Of a stretch of 64,000 nucleotides of DNA, positions 23,866-33,816 are shown one piece after another (position 1 is the stretch's first letter; each line of letters opens with the position of its first letter). The position numbers were made by a program, and so were the translations under genes. Source of the DNA: Marsupella aquatica (lineage: Eukaryota; Marchantiophyta); assembly GCA_973895155.1 (NCBI GenBank), contig OZ316891.1, forward strand, positions 8,246,001 through 8,310,000. Reading direction: 5' to 3'. The notes beneath the pieces were generated by a model that was given only the letters and a program-made list of their open reading frames with translations, made no database searches and was not told the origin of the DNA.

Positions 23866-24496
23866 TCAACAAGCTAAGGAGTCCCCCACAACCTCAAATT
23901 GTGGAGACTAGCCTCAGCTGATTACTGTTCCTTGAATGTAAGTAGAGATGGGAAAAAAACCCTTGCAAAAAAAGGATTCCATGCTCTTAGGTCATCTTTG
24001 CCCCATCCCTTTTTTCTGTTTATCATCCCTGTTTTTCTGTCTGCACCCTCACTCCCCCATCCCTGTTTTTTATTTGCACCCTCAATTTCAATTATGCCCT
24101 TAGTTAGATTCAGTGTCTAGACATCTCATCTTTAGGTGTGTGATCTCAGCTTTAGAAACTTTCATCTTTGTGATCTTTGGAATAATCAGTAGTTTCATGC
24201 ATGAGCAAGTTAGAAACTATCCAAGCAACATACAAGAATTTGTTTTGGTCCATTTTGTTTCTTTTGTCTAAGCAAGTGTGCCTTATGTGTGATATGAAAC
24301 CATCTACAACTATAATAAGGTATCCCGCCTTTTTTCATCCTTTGTCCCAATACAAAAAAGTTCCTGGGTGGGACAGATCCACAGCCGTTGGATTTGATTA
24401 GCTATTTTCCCTGACCATTGATGAAGGAAATGTGCACCCCGACACATATGCGCTGCCCCATAAATACCCCGGCCCGACTCCCTATGGACTGGCCCT

Positions 24497-24530
24497 CCTT
24501 GCACCGTGCAAGGCACGGGCATAGGGCTCG
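24497..24530 (+). mobile_element. Helitron-like 3' terminus
   Basis: A hairpin (CCTTGCA, 3-base loop, TGCAAGG at 24497-24513) is followed by CACGGGCATAGGGCTCG. This matches, in the opposite orientation, the terminus near 28294-28319, where the minus strand reads CACGGGCATGGGGCTAG. The canonical CTAG end is changed to CTCG here. The rest of the element upstream is not recognisable. Confidence 0.5.
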
Positions 24531-24540
24531 TGTGAGTATA

Positions 24541-25565
24541 TGTTAGGATTTACTCTTAGGTCTAGAATTACGACTGCACCGTAGTTAAGGCTAACCTTAG
24601 TCGCAGACTTGGTTAGGTTAGTCATTTTGTGCACACTCTATAACCAAGCGGTGTTTGCTTGGAGAGTGGGAACTCAGGCTCATTGTTACGGAGCTAGTTG
24701 AGAGATAGAGAGAGCTTGCGCTATGGATGCTTGGTATGGTCGGTCGGCCTAGAGTGTAGTAAAGCTCGTGTGTGTTCCCGTGGATGTAGCCTCATGTGGA
24801 GGTGAACCACGTATCTCTCTATGTCGACTCTTGTGCGTTGGATGGTTGATGGGCTTGCTGTTGCGATTGTCGTCTATGCTCAACAATTGGTATTAGAGCA
24901 TGCCTGGGAGGTGACAAGGTTTTTTCATGACGGTTTTCCAACGTTCATTGTCGGTGATGCATTTGGAGTTTTGTCGCATGAAACTCGAATATGTGTGACT
25001 GAGCGGATAGATTAGTGAGAGGGCTTTCTATTGGTGTATAGAACTCACTGGTTGGTGTCCGTTGTGTGGAGGAATCGGAGCTTGCGTCATTCAAGATTTA
25101 TTCGTGTTCAACGGTGTTTCGGGGGAGAGACCAGAGCTCATGTTTTTCAATGGTGTGAGTTCTGCTGTGCGGGAGGCGTCGCATGTTATAGCTCAAGTTG
25201 GAGGTTGTGGCGAGCTGATTGTTTTGGTAGCTGAGTTGCTGCCGAGTGGTTACCGAATGCATCGTGACGTGTAAAGGAGGCGTTCAGATTTTTTCACAGG
25301 CTATGGAGCTTGTTCCCATCTGAACCGGGTTTCTCATTGTGGCGTCCGACTCCAAGGAAGAAACGCGAAGTGCTATGGCTCAACGGTTTGATTGCGGCGA
25401 GGCGGTCATTTTGAGTCTGAGATTGGCACTTGACGCGGAGTGAAGGCGACGTGACAAAAAGTTGTTTCTCTGTTGGAGCTGCAGACTTAGCCGGTGAAAT
25501 TTGGCAACTTCTCTCGTCGGTGGTAGTCACTTTTCTATCGTGTAATCGTGAGCGGCAAGGTGTGT
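24541..25565 (+). mobile_element. Second copia copy: LTR plus partial leader only
   Basis: The LTR spans 24541-24885 (TGTTAGGAT to CTCAACA), followed by a primer-binding site at 24888-24899 with one change from the consensus. About 670 bp of leader is homologous to 4945-5605 of the minus-strand element. Homology stops near 25565, and no gag or pol sequence follows. The copy is therefore truncated, probably by deletion or abortive reverse transcription. Confidence 0.85.
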
Positions 25566-27250
25566 AACTAGCGTTTTTCCTTTAAAAATGGCTTTTTCTG
25601 GGTTACTTTAGGTCAATTTATAGTTTGCAAGTTCAAAACAATCCGCCAATGGCAAAATTTATATCTGAAACCCCCCTCAACCCTAACTTGTGGACCCCTA
25701 CCACCCTCCACCTAGGGTATGGGTCTCCTTCTGTCTCAAATTAAAGGTGACCAGGAGGAGGACTGGTTGGGAAGGGATGACAAGATACTCACCCCCAAGG
25801 TGAAGAGCACTAGCAAGAAGGACCACTTAGGGTTGAGCGGTGCTAATTTCATCATTTTTGTATATCATGGTTGAGTGGCAATGTCATCATTTAACCCTAA
25901 GTGGTCCATCCATCCAAGATTTAATGCACTCTAGACCATCTGACTAGCTAATTGCAATGTGAGTCTATTATTCATGGCCTACAGTCTGGAGTGAAGAGTC
26001 TAGACCAGGCATGACTCCGAGAAGTTGGGGGTGCGGGTGGAAATTGGGATTGAGGGCAAGATGTCTCAAAAACTTGTGGAGCGTGAGGAGTCACTTAGAA
26101 ACCAATTGAACTTGAATAGGAGAATGGGCAAAAGGCTTGAATGTCCTCATGGGGATTTATGTTTTTAACCAATTGAACTCAAAAGGTGAATGGGCAATGG
26201 ACTTGAATGTACTCACCCTTATTTACGGTCTTTATCCAATGGAACACAGACCTGGACACAGATAACGGACTTGAATGTCCCCACCCTTATTTCCTGGCAC
26301 TTGGCAACAGGCTTAAGTGTACTCACCTTGGCCAATTTAAGCTCTACCAGGCTCTACAGTTTGCAGATAGATAGAGTCCCATGGACTTTTTTTCTTTTCT
26401 TTTTTCTTTGTTGGTTTGTGGTGGCCTCCCCTTGATTGGGTCTTTTGCCAATTGGACCCTATCTCCCCTGTTTGGGAACGTCTTGTATTTTTGCAGTGTG
26501 CTATATATTCTTTTTTTCTTTCAGGTGGTTTGTGGTGGCCTCCCCTTGATTGGGTCTTTTGCCAGTTGGACCCTAAAGGTTGGAATTGACAACCTGTTTG
26601 CGCTCAACCCTGTTTATATATATAACGCTGCCAAAAAGACAGGAAAACCAAACATGGAGACATGATCCCAAATGCAAAAAACCCCATGAAAGAAAAGAAA
26701 ACTACGGGAAAGATCTCAAGAAGACCAAAAAGGCCCAACAAACCAGACAGTGAGACCCCCACAACGACAAAAAAATCCACCAAGAAAGGAACCGAAGATC
26801 TAAAACCCTACTGGGCGGATAAATGAAAAACCTGGTAGAGCTCCCGAACAAACCACATAGGAGGGTCACGGAGGGGAATTCCAATGAGCTGACAATCTGC
26901 TTGAATGTAGTCACCCATATCTAGGTTCAAAGAATGTGCAGCCAGGCTAATGGTCCTGTTAGCTTCTCTTTGCAAATATACTATTTGTTGTAACACACGT
27001 TTATTAGGGCATGAAAGCTTCAAAATTGCGGACGATGACATTATGCCATAAAAGAATGGTCATAATTTTTTCACAAGACTATGTAAAAGTTTTTTCCTTT
27101 TTTTCTTTCACCAGCCTCTACAGTTATTAATGATAATGGCCTGAGACCAATCCTTATGGCAAAAAGTTATGGACTATGAATTTTGTAGTCCTTAATTGTT
27201 TTAATAGCCCATTAGTAGGAAGTTAAGGTCCATCAAATTGTACGCTTTGA
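25566..27250. other. Gene-free repeat region
   Basis: It contains degenerate tandem units around 26100-26340 (recurring CTTGAATGT and CCACCCTTATTT words). A block of about 50 bp containing TGGTGGCCTCCCCTTGATTG is duplicated at about 26415 and 26527 with one base difference. The short ORFs found here are translations of these repeats, and no gene is recognised. Confidence 0.55.
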
Positions 27251-27253
27251 GAT

Positions 27254-27447
27254 GGCCCTATTGGGAAGCCATGCAGCTAAAATAGTCATTCTAGCTTCTC
27301 AAAGCCCTACTGGGAAGCAATGGGTGACTCGTGCAGCTAAAATAGTCCTTCTAGCTTCTCGAAGCCCTATTGGGAAGCCATGGGTGACTAGTGCAATCAG
27401 GCTAATAGTCTCGAAGTCCTATTGGAAGCCATGGGTGACTCCCAAGC
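27254..27447. repeat. Tandem repeat of about 60 bp
   Basis: Three to four degenerate copies built on CCCTATTGGGAAGCCATG, GTGACTCGTGCAGCTAAAAT and CTTCTAGCTTCTCGAAG. A single related piece (GGAAGCCATGGGTGACTCGTG) reappears at about 29615-29640, beyond the Helitron fragment. Confidence 0.75.
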
Positions 27448-27450
27448 TAA

Positions 27451-27491
27451 TAGTCTTTCTAGAGTAGCTTCTCTTGAAGACTATTATATTT
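27451..27491 (+). repeat. Direct repeat A, copy 1 (copy 2 at 29561-29601)
   Basis: The segment starting TAGTCTTTCTAGAGTAGCTT recurs at 29561 with almost no change (GAAGAC versus GACGAC). The two copies frame about 2 kb that contains the Helitron fragment. Confidence 0.85.
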
Positions 27492-27517
27492 TTTTGAAGC
27501 TGCTATATGGCGAACAC

Positions 27518-27711
27518 CTTCTACCCTATCTTGTCTTACTAGAAGAATAAGTTCTAAATTTTCTTTTAAATCTGGCCTAGTCTATCATCTCACTTTGTAT
27601 TGGTTTGAATTTAGCTTCTACCCTATCTTGTCTTACTAGAAGAATAAGTTCTAAATTTTCTTTTAAATCTGGCCTAGTCTATCATCTCACTTTGTATTGG
27701 TTTGAATTTAG
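27518..27711. repeat. Perfect 97-bp tandem duplication
   Basis: Two adjacent 97-bp units starting CTTCTACCCTATCTTG appear identical throughout, which implies a very recent duplication or an assembly artefact. Confidence 0.9.
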
Positions 27712-28318
27712 CAATTTTTCTAACCCCTTTAATTATTTCAAGTCCAAGATTTTCATTTGATACGTTAGGTTTTACTATGAATAGCTTTTTGTGTATTTGA
27801 TTAAATTCTTATGCTGTCATTCCTTCTCTATTGCATGACAAGGTTAGACTCACCAGGATGCACCAGTACTCACCAGCGATGCTCTGTAGGTTTTATCTCC
27901 ATTGGTGAAAATTTTTCCAACCTTTATGGTTTAGAGGTTAACAGGTGTCACCTAAATAGTGAATCTCTCAATAGGGCCTAAAAGTAAAGTACAAAGCTAA
28001 AATACAAAGCTAGGGTACTTCTCTGTCAACCACAAAATATTATACCCCTAAGGTACATTGATTTATAAATGATGTACTTGTCTTTCACCAAAAAAGTACA
28101 GTAGTTTCTTCACTTTAAAGGTGTGTACTTTTATTCCATTTATGTCTCTGAATCACTGTTTTAGTACACTTAAATATGATGCTATAGCTGCTATTTGATA
28201 CCCTATTTAAATTAATTGGTAGTTTACATAGGATACAATTGACATTATTATCAATAAGTTAAAATAGCTATGTCTTAGAACTAACATGCTATACTAGCCC
28301 CATGCCCGTGCGTTGCAT

Positions 28319-28810
28319 GAAAGACTTTGAGTGAGGGCAAGATTTTGAGTAACGGCAAGATGTCGAGGTGAGTGCAAGATTTGGAGCTGAGAGCAAGCTT
28401 TTGAGTGAGGGCAAGATGTCAAGGTGAGGGCAAGATTTCGAGGTGAGTGCAAGATTTGGAGGTGAGAGCAAGATGTCGAGTTGAGGGCAAGATTTGTAAG
28501 TGCGGGCAAGATATCGAGGTGAGTGCAAGATTTGGAGGTGAGAGCAAGATGTGGAAGTGAGGGCAAGATGTTGAAGTGAGAGCATGATGTTGAGGTGAGG
28601 GCAAGATGTTGAGATGAGAGCAAGTTAGATGTCGAGGTGAGGGTAAGATATCAAGGTGAGTGCAAGATTTGGAGGTGAGAGCAAGATGTTGAAGCGAGGG
28701 CAAGATGTCAAAGTGAGAGCAGGATATCGAGGTGAAGGCAAGATGTTGAGATGAGAGCAAGTTAGATGTCGAGGTGAGGGTAAGATTTTGAGGCGAGGCA
28801 AACATGGTTG
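28319..28810. repeat. Minisatellite with an 18-bp unit
   Basis: About 26 degenerate copies of GCAAGATGTCGAGGTGAG-like units run between the helicase stop and the Helitron 3' end. The unit length is a multiple of three, so several frames stay open and translate as hexapeptide repeats. These are not genes. No spacers of unique sequence occur, so it is not a CRISPR array. Confidence 0.9.
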
Positions 28811-28885
28811 TGCATTGCAAACTTATAATTCAGGCAAAAAGTCAAAGAGATTAATACAAAAGTGATACAATATTTATTCAGGTGT

Positions 28886-29519
28886 TCAATAAAGAACCTC
28901 ATCATATACAACATTTTTTGTCAACTTTGCTTGACCCTCCTCGGAATCTGAAAGTAAAACCTTGATAGTTGTAGGTGATGTTGCCCTTGAGAATGCTACA
29001 TACAACTGTCCATGACTAAATACAGGCTTTGAAAGCTGCAACCCTACATGTTCTAAAGTCTGACCTTGAGCCTTGTTTATGGTCATTACATATGCCACTC
29101 GAATTGAAAATTGGACCCTACGTAATAAGAAAGGAAGTGACTCGTCAGAGGTCAACGGTATCCGTGGGATAAATGTAAGGGTTCCTGCATGTTTTCCTGC
29201 AAGAACACATGCCTCAATGACACAACGATTCATTGCTCTCACAATTAACCGAGTACCATTACATAACCCCAAAGAGTGATCTATATTCCTAAGTAAAATG
29301 AAAGGGCATCCAACCTTCAGTACCAACTTATGAGGCGGCAGACCACTCGGCATGAGTGTATTCAAGAACTTCGTAGGGTAGAAATTTTCCCCTTCGAGCT
29401 GATCTGGACGACCAACGCTGAAAAACTCACTTGATTCCCTAGGAAGTCCTTTTAAGATAGAGTTGTTAATTTTTAGTGTCTTGTCATTTGTTGGCGCCAG
29501 AATAGTTCTTTCACTTAAG
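28886..29519 (-). pseudogene. PIF1/Helitron helicase, C-terminal fragment
   Basis: About 210 codons cover the C-terminal part of a PIF1-family DNA helicase. It contains ILAPTND, a GCPFILLRNID stretch followed by LCNGTRL, and the motif VI region with TINKAQGQTLEHVGL and LYVAFSRATSP. These motifs are typical of the helicase half of Helitron Rep-Hel proteins. The Walker A and B motifs and the Rep domain are absent because the sequence is cut at the direct repeat beginning at 29520. It ends at a stop at 28886-28888. It is a transposon relic, not a host PIF1 gene. Confidence 0.88.
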
Positions 29520-30375
29520 AATAAGTTAAAATAGCTATGTTTTAGAACTAACATACTATATAGTCTTTCTAGAGTAGCTTCTCTTGACGACTATTATATT
29601 TGTTGCAGCACACGTCGATTGGAAGCCATGGGTGACTCGTGTCCAGTATCTGCGGATGTGCTGGCCAATACAGTAAGGTGGATACTGAGGCTCAGTCTGG
29701 GTAGTTGATAGAGTAGTGGAGAAGAACAAAACAACATTTCACCCTTCACTGTAAACGAAGAAATTTGCTGAAGTAATGCCATGCTTGTTTGCTTGAGGAG
29801 GTAGCGGCTATGGCCAGAGCCGTGATAGTGACGAATGGTGACGGCCGTAAGTGTGCGGAATTCGCGGAGCTGCTGGGAGGAGTGGCCGGAACTGAAAACT
29901 CTTCAGACGGGCATTGCTTTGTCTTCTTCGCTACCTTCATTCCATTGAACAAGAGGAGGAGGAGGACAGGGGAGCTGATGAGAGGCCATGACACTGGATT
30001 TGTCCTTGGACACATTCAAGGATTTCGAGGACATAGATGAGGAGCTGGGACTGGGCAGTGAGAGACGGACGAGTAGTAGATTGAGCGATTCGGGAGTGGT
30101 GCAGGTGGAGGAGACTAAGAGCTGGAATTGGCGGCATACACTGGAAGTTCTACTGGGACAAAGGACCGCATTTGGCGGGTGCGATTGTGGGTTCTCGTTT
30201 GGGCAGCTGAGGAGATTCGTGAAGCTGCAGATTGGGCAGGAGGAGGAGAAGGAGGAAGGGGTGGTGGGGAAGGAGAAAAGCGAATCACAAGGCAACCCAG
30301 TGTTGGATAGGCAGAGTACTGTTGTGGTGAGAAAGAGTAGTAGGAGGAGGATTGGGAGGAGAGGGCAAGGATCCG
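29520..30375. other. Region between the Helitron fragment and CGL160
   Basis: Positions 29520-29642 are the second copies of the direct repeats. From about 29750 the DNA is purine-rich on the plus strand (AGGAGGAGG tracts) and is the likely 5' leader or promoter of the plus-strand gene. A 190-codon frame from 29988 overlaps the true gene start in another frame and resembles no family. Confidence 0.5.
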
Positions 30376-33300
30376 ATGATGATGAATATGAGCTCGACGA
30401 GAGTGATGGAGTCATCGATTGGGACCAGTTCGGCGTGCCTGAGGAGCAGCGGTTTGTTGCCACTTCGTCGAGCACCACCCGTTTCTTTTCTTCAACCCCG
30501 AGCCGCCGAGAGCTCTTCTTTGCCTCCTCCTTCTCCTCTCACTCGTCTGGAGAAGGATGAGCAGCAGCAGCAGCCGAGATTGAACGGGAAATCTACGTTT
30601 AAGTTGGAGCCCGGGAAGAAGCAGTTGCTGCAACAGCAGCAGAGGAGAGTTCGGAAGTGGTCTACTGGAGACGCTCCAGGAGAGTATGGAGGTCCGCCGT
30701 TGGACACCAGAATTCGAACTAGCTGGGGAGGCAACAGTACTGTGGATCCTCTCACTAATAGTGGGGAATATATATGGAAGAAGAATTGGCAGCCATTCGT
30801 GGAATCTCCCCCCTCGGATGCAGCTGATATTGCATCAACCGTGGCTCCCAATGTGAGAGCCCTTCTGAGTCGATCACCTCTCTTACGCTGGTAGCTGGAA
30901 TTTGGGAATGAGCTGAAAGTTTCTAATTTGGTGCTCCAAAATTCTAGTGAAGAACTTCATGAAAGCTTACGTCAGTGTGGTCATTTACCTGCATTTTTGT
31001 TTCCCGTAACAGACACGTCGTAAGTATGATATTAAAGTTTGAGTCGGGAGTAGGTCAGGAGCATGTGCGAGAAAGCCACAATGATTTGTTAGGTGGGCAA
31101 ACTATCTCAGTTGTCAAGAATGGGCGTGGAGTGTCAGTCAATCTCTTTTGTCGAAGGATGTGCTCTTAAGGTTATGGTTCCATTAAAATGTGTAGGCCAA
31201 GGAGCCAGATTCAGGATTCCTCAGCCTCAACAGAGCAATTGCTCTCGACAGGTTGGTCACTCGGATACTTGCTTTGAGCTGTGCGTTAGATAAGGTTGAC
31301 TGTGTTGTGCCCGAAACCGTTCGGCGCTTCACTGTGTATTCTGCACTGCATCAAATTCACTATTTTACCGGAGCTTTAGTGCGGTGTATGCTTCGTTGTT
31401 CATACCTCTGCCCCACTCGCTAGTGAATTCCCGAGTCACGAAGAAGTCAGGAAGGCGGTCTATTTGGACCTAGCTAAAAGTAGTGAGACTCTAGGCAAGT
31501 AGTAGAGAAAATTTGTATTCTTGAAATTTAAGCCTTTGTGGGTTGGGCAGTATGGATGTAGATTTGACTCAGGAGTTGATGAGGCCATCGAAGGCTACAC
31601 TTCAACGCCAAGTAGAAGCAGTGAGACGGGCTGACTTGGCATCAAGGCAGGTTTGTACCACGTTGAACTATAACCCCTTCCTTCATGTTCTAGGTCAGCA
31701 GCAGAGACTGAAGAGAGGAAAATTTGTCGGCCTCGTAAAATTTTGAGTTGTCGAAGCTGGGGCCTAGAACTCCGTGAGTTGCAATTTGGAAATTGGTCAG
31801 TGGTGTAGTTGTGTTGATTTAAACTGACGTTGATAGATTTTGGAGCTGGCTTTTGACAGAAAAAACAATCAGAAAATTTACGGTGGCGGTTTTCTCCGAC
31901 AAGACGAGAGGAAGAATTGTGGGCGAAAGGTCGCAAGGCAGCAACCGGAGGCTCGGTTGGTTCTTACCTATGATCCCGCATCGTGTGTTTTTCGGATCCT
32001 TGCTGTTGTTGCCTGTCTGCAGTCTTACCCCTAGCCAGTATTCCCCGGTCATCTGTTCTGAGCAGCTATTTGTTGTAGATTATTGTAGTGCTTGTCTACA
32101 CCTTCCGACTCTTGCCGCCGAGGGCCAGTATAAAATGTGGAATCTCTCGGTCACACAGAAATCCATGAAGTAGTGGTAAGAGTAATATAAAAAATGTCTC
32201 TAATTTCCCTTCCCCTAAGGGTGGGTTGGTATTAGTTCAGAACTGCTTCTTTTTGGCTCTATAAACTTATCAAACTCGCCCTTGTTTCACAGGAGGTCAT
32301 GGCTCGAGAGGTCAACAAGGCACAGGTTGATCCGATCGTTGAAAGGGAGAGGCAGCGACAGTGGTACCTAGAGGTTGGTGCCTCGCTTTTTCTCACGCTG
32401 TGTCTCAGGCACGTCTTCGCGTCATTTTTTTCAGCTTTCTGCCATATGCATCAAGATTATAAACCTAATTGAGATTTTGCAGTTGTTCGGTCGATGCACG
32501 AGTGCCTTGCTGACAAGACTTTGACATAGCATCCACTTCATAGCTCCCTGTGTCTTTAATGCATGCGATTGGCTAGATCAATTTGTGAATGTTTTTGGTC
32601 TAGATCTTGGTTGACATAAGCGTCATGAGTCGAAAGTTTACGAACTAGTAGATTCAGCTAGTACGTCATGCATGGAAACTTTTAGTAGGAGCTATATTGA
32701 ATTGAAATTGAATCGTTTTCGAACTTGCTGTCTCTTCACACCAGACGTGAGAACTCCCAATTTTTATTATCGTGTTGTACATTCTTGTGTAGTTGAAACG
32801 GCGTTTACAGCTCCTTACGTTGGGCATAGGATGTCTTGGCACCGGATGTGCATACTGGACGTACTCAGCAGAAATTGCTGGAAGGTTCAAAATTTTGACT
32901 TTACTGCTGTGATGGATGATTCCTCTGATTTACTGCAAGTTTGGTTTTGGACACCCTGTCGTCGTAGAAGCAACACCAAGGAACGTAGGTTAGACTCGTG
33001 TTTTTGAAAGGATTGGTGCACCAACTTTAATCCCGGGGTTCACGAAGTCTAAATGTCTCGCGATCTGTAAACCTTGGAAAAATTCCCCTGCCAAGCGGTT
33101 GATCAAGTGGGTTAACATGGTGGACCTTTTGGCATGCTTGTGGCAGCTACGGGGTAGGTTTACTTGGGGCTCTTTTGTACGTAAGGATGCTCGGGAATAG
33201 CATAGATGGCCTCGGTAGCGGGACTTCAGCTGGGGCTGCACGGTAGGTCACAGATATGAACCTTGGCCGTGTTGGTGCTTCAATCTCTATTGCCGCATTT

Positions 33301-33816
33301 GGCATGATTTTTGCAATGATTGTTACCGTTCGGCTGAGAAACGATAATCTGTACTGGTGTATTGCATTCTCGTGTGGTTCTTACGAGGATATGTGTCTGG
33401 TGGATCAGGCAAGCTCTGGGATCACCTCGTCTTATGGTTCCAGTCGTGCTGGTGATGGTCTACAACCGTTGGAATGCGTATGCACTTCACAATCCCTAAG
33501 CCCTCTTGAATATCAATTTTTGTAGGTGCATTGCACATATGACAACAAATATTTCCCGGATCTTGTGTTTCCCCAGTTTGCTGCTTTTATGTTGCGAAAT
33601 CAGGAAAAATGGATCCCACTTTGAGGATTGGAAATGTCGTGTAACATTGAGCTGACTCTCGTGTATATGATTGACAGGTTGTTGGTACCCGAGTATTCGG
33701 TTATGCACTTGGATCTCATCCCCATGTTGTTGGGTTTCTTTACCTACAAGGCTGCTACATTGGTGGAAACGTTCAAGGAGCTTCTCCCTGCTCAAGAAGA
33801 GAAAGATTTGTCATAG
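30376..33816 (+). CDS. CGL160: CGL160-like chloroplast ATP synthase assembly factor
   Basis: Eight exons: 30376-30890, 31551-31650, 31860-31955, 32293-32373, 32793-32884, 33147-33242, 33409-33477 and 33678-33816, giving 395 residues (about 350 in Arabidopsis). CGL160 is a thylakoid membrane protein of green plants that helps assemble the c-ring and join CF1 to CFo. The N-terminus is Ser/Arg-rich and transit-peptide-like. Conserved soluble-domain motifs follow: KWSTGDAPGEYGGPPLDTR, SWGG, MDVDLTQEL, SPTRREEELW and KAATGGSEVM. The C-terminal Atp1/UncI-like membrane domain has four hydrophobic segments (LTLGIGCLGTGCAYW, YGVGLLGALLYVRMLGNS, RLMVPVVLVMVYNRWNA, LIPMLLGFFTYKAATLV). The start was taken at the first of three consecutive ATG codons; a later in-frame ATG (30388) is possible. 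All junctions keep phase. The weakest junction is the exon 1 donor (CTG followed by GTAGCT). Confidence 0.93.

Larger units (their letters stand above)
21757..24490. other. Upstream region of eIF3j and AT-rich repeat DNA
   Basis: The first several hundred bases are the likely promoter and 5' leader of the minus-strand eIF3j gene, including a CT-rich stretch near 22495. From about 22600 the DNA becomes strongly AT-rich and is made of tandem and dispersed repeats, listed separately. No coding region was recognised. Confidence 0.5.
28253..29560 (-). mobile_element. Truncated Helitron bracketed by 41-bp direct repeats
   Basis: Read on the minus strand, a PIF1-type helicase C-terminus (from about 29519) is followed by a minisatellite and a typical Helitron 3' end. 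The end has a CATGC/GCATG hairpin arm pair (28301-28319) and finishes CTAG at 28294 followed by T. Directly outside both edges lie 41-bp repeats (28253-28293 and 29520-29560, starting AATAAGTTAAAATAGCTATG) that differ at two positions. Rep and the N-terminal helicase are missing, so the element is not autonomous. Helitrons do not normally make target duplications, so the flanking repeats need another explanation. Confidence 0.7.

Noticed and set aside
28319-28810. CRISPR-like regular repeats
   Set aside because: Units are directly adjacent and degenerate with no unique spacers, in a eukaryotic transposon context.
28289-28820. Three overlapping minus-strand ORFs of 98-133 codons with repeated Leu-Ala-Leu-Thr-Ser motifs
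   Set aside because: They are translations of the 18-bp minisatellite, whose period is a multiple of three. They are open in several frames at once and have no independent coding evidence.
28886-29554. Host PIF1 DNA helicase gene
   Set aside because: Only the C-terminal motifs are present, next to a Helitron 3' end and a minisatellite. The Walker motifs are missing.
29903-30478. 191-codon minus-strand ORF rich in Ser, Leu and Pro
   Set aside because: It is the reverse complement of purine-rich AGG tracts upstream of and within CGL160 exon 1. The composition is explained by the tract, not by coding.
30376-30560. A frameshift in the CGL160 first exon, joining the 29988 frame to the conserved part
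   Set aside because: The conserved frame has its own ATG triplet at 30376 and a normal transit-peptide-like N-terminus, so no frameshift is needed.
33256-33525. Plus-strand ORF with a hydrophobic start between CGL160 exons 6 and 7
   Set aside because: Most of it lies in an intron. The family match and splice phases support exons ending at 33242 and starting at 33409 instead.
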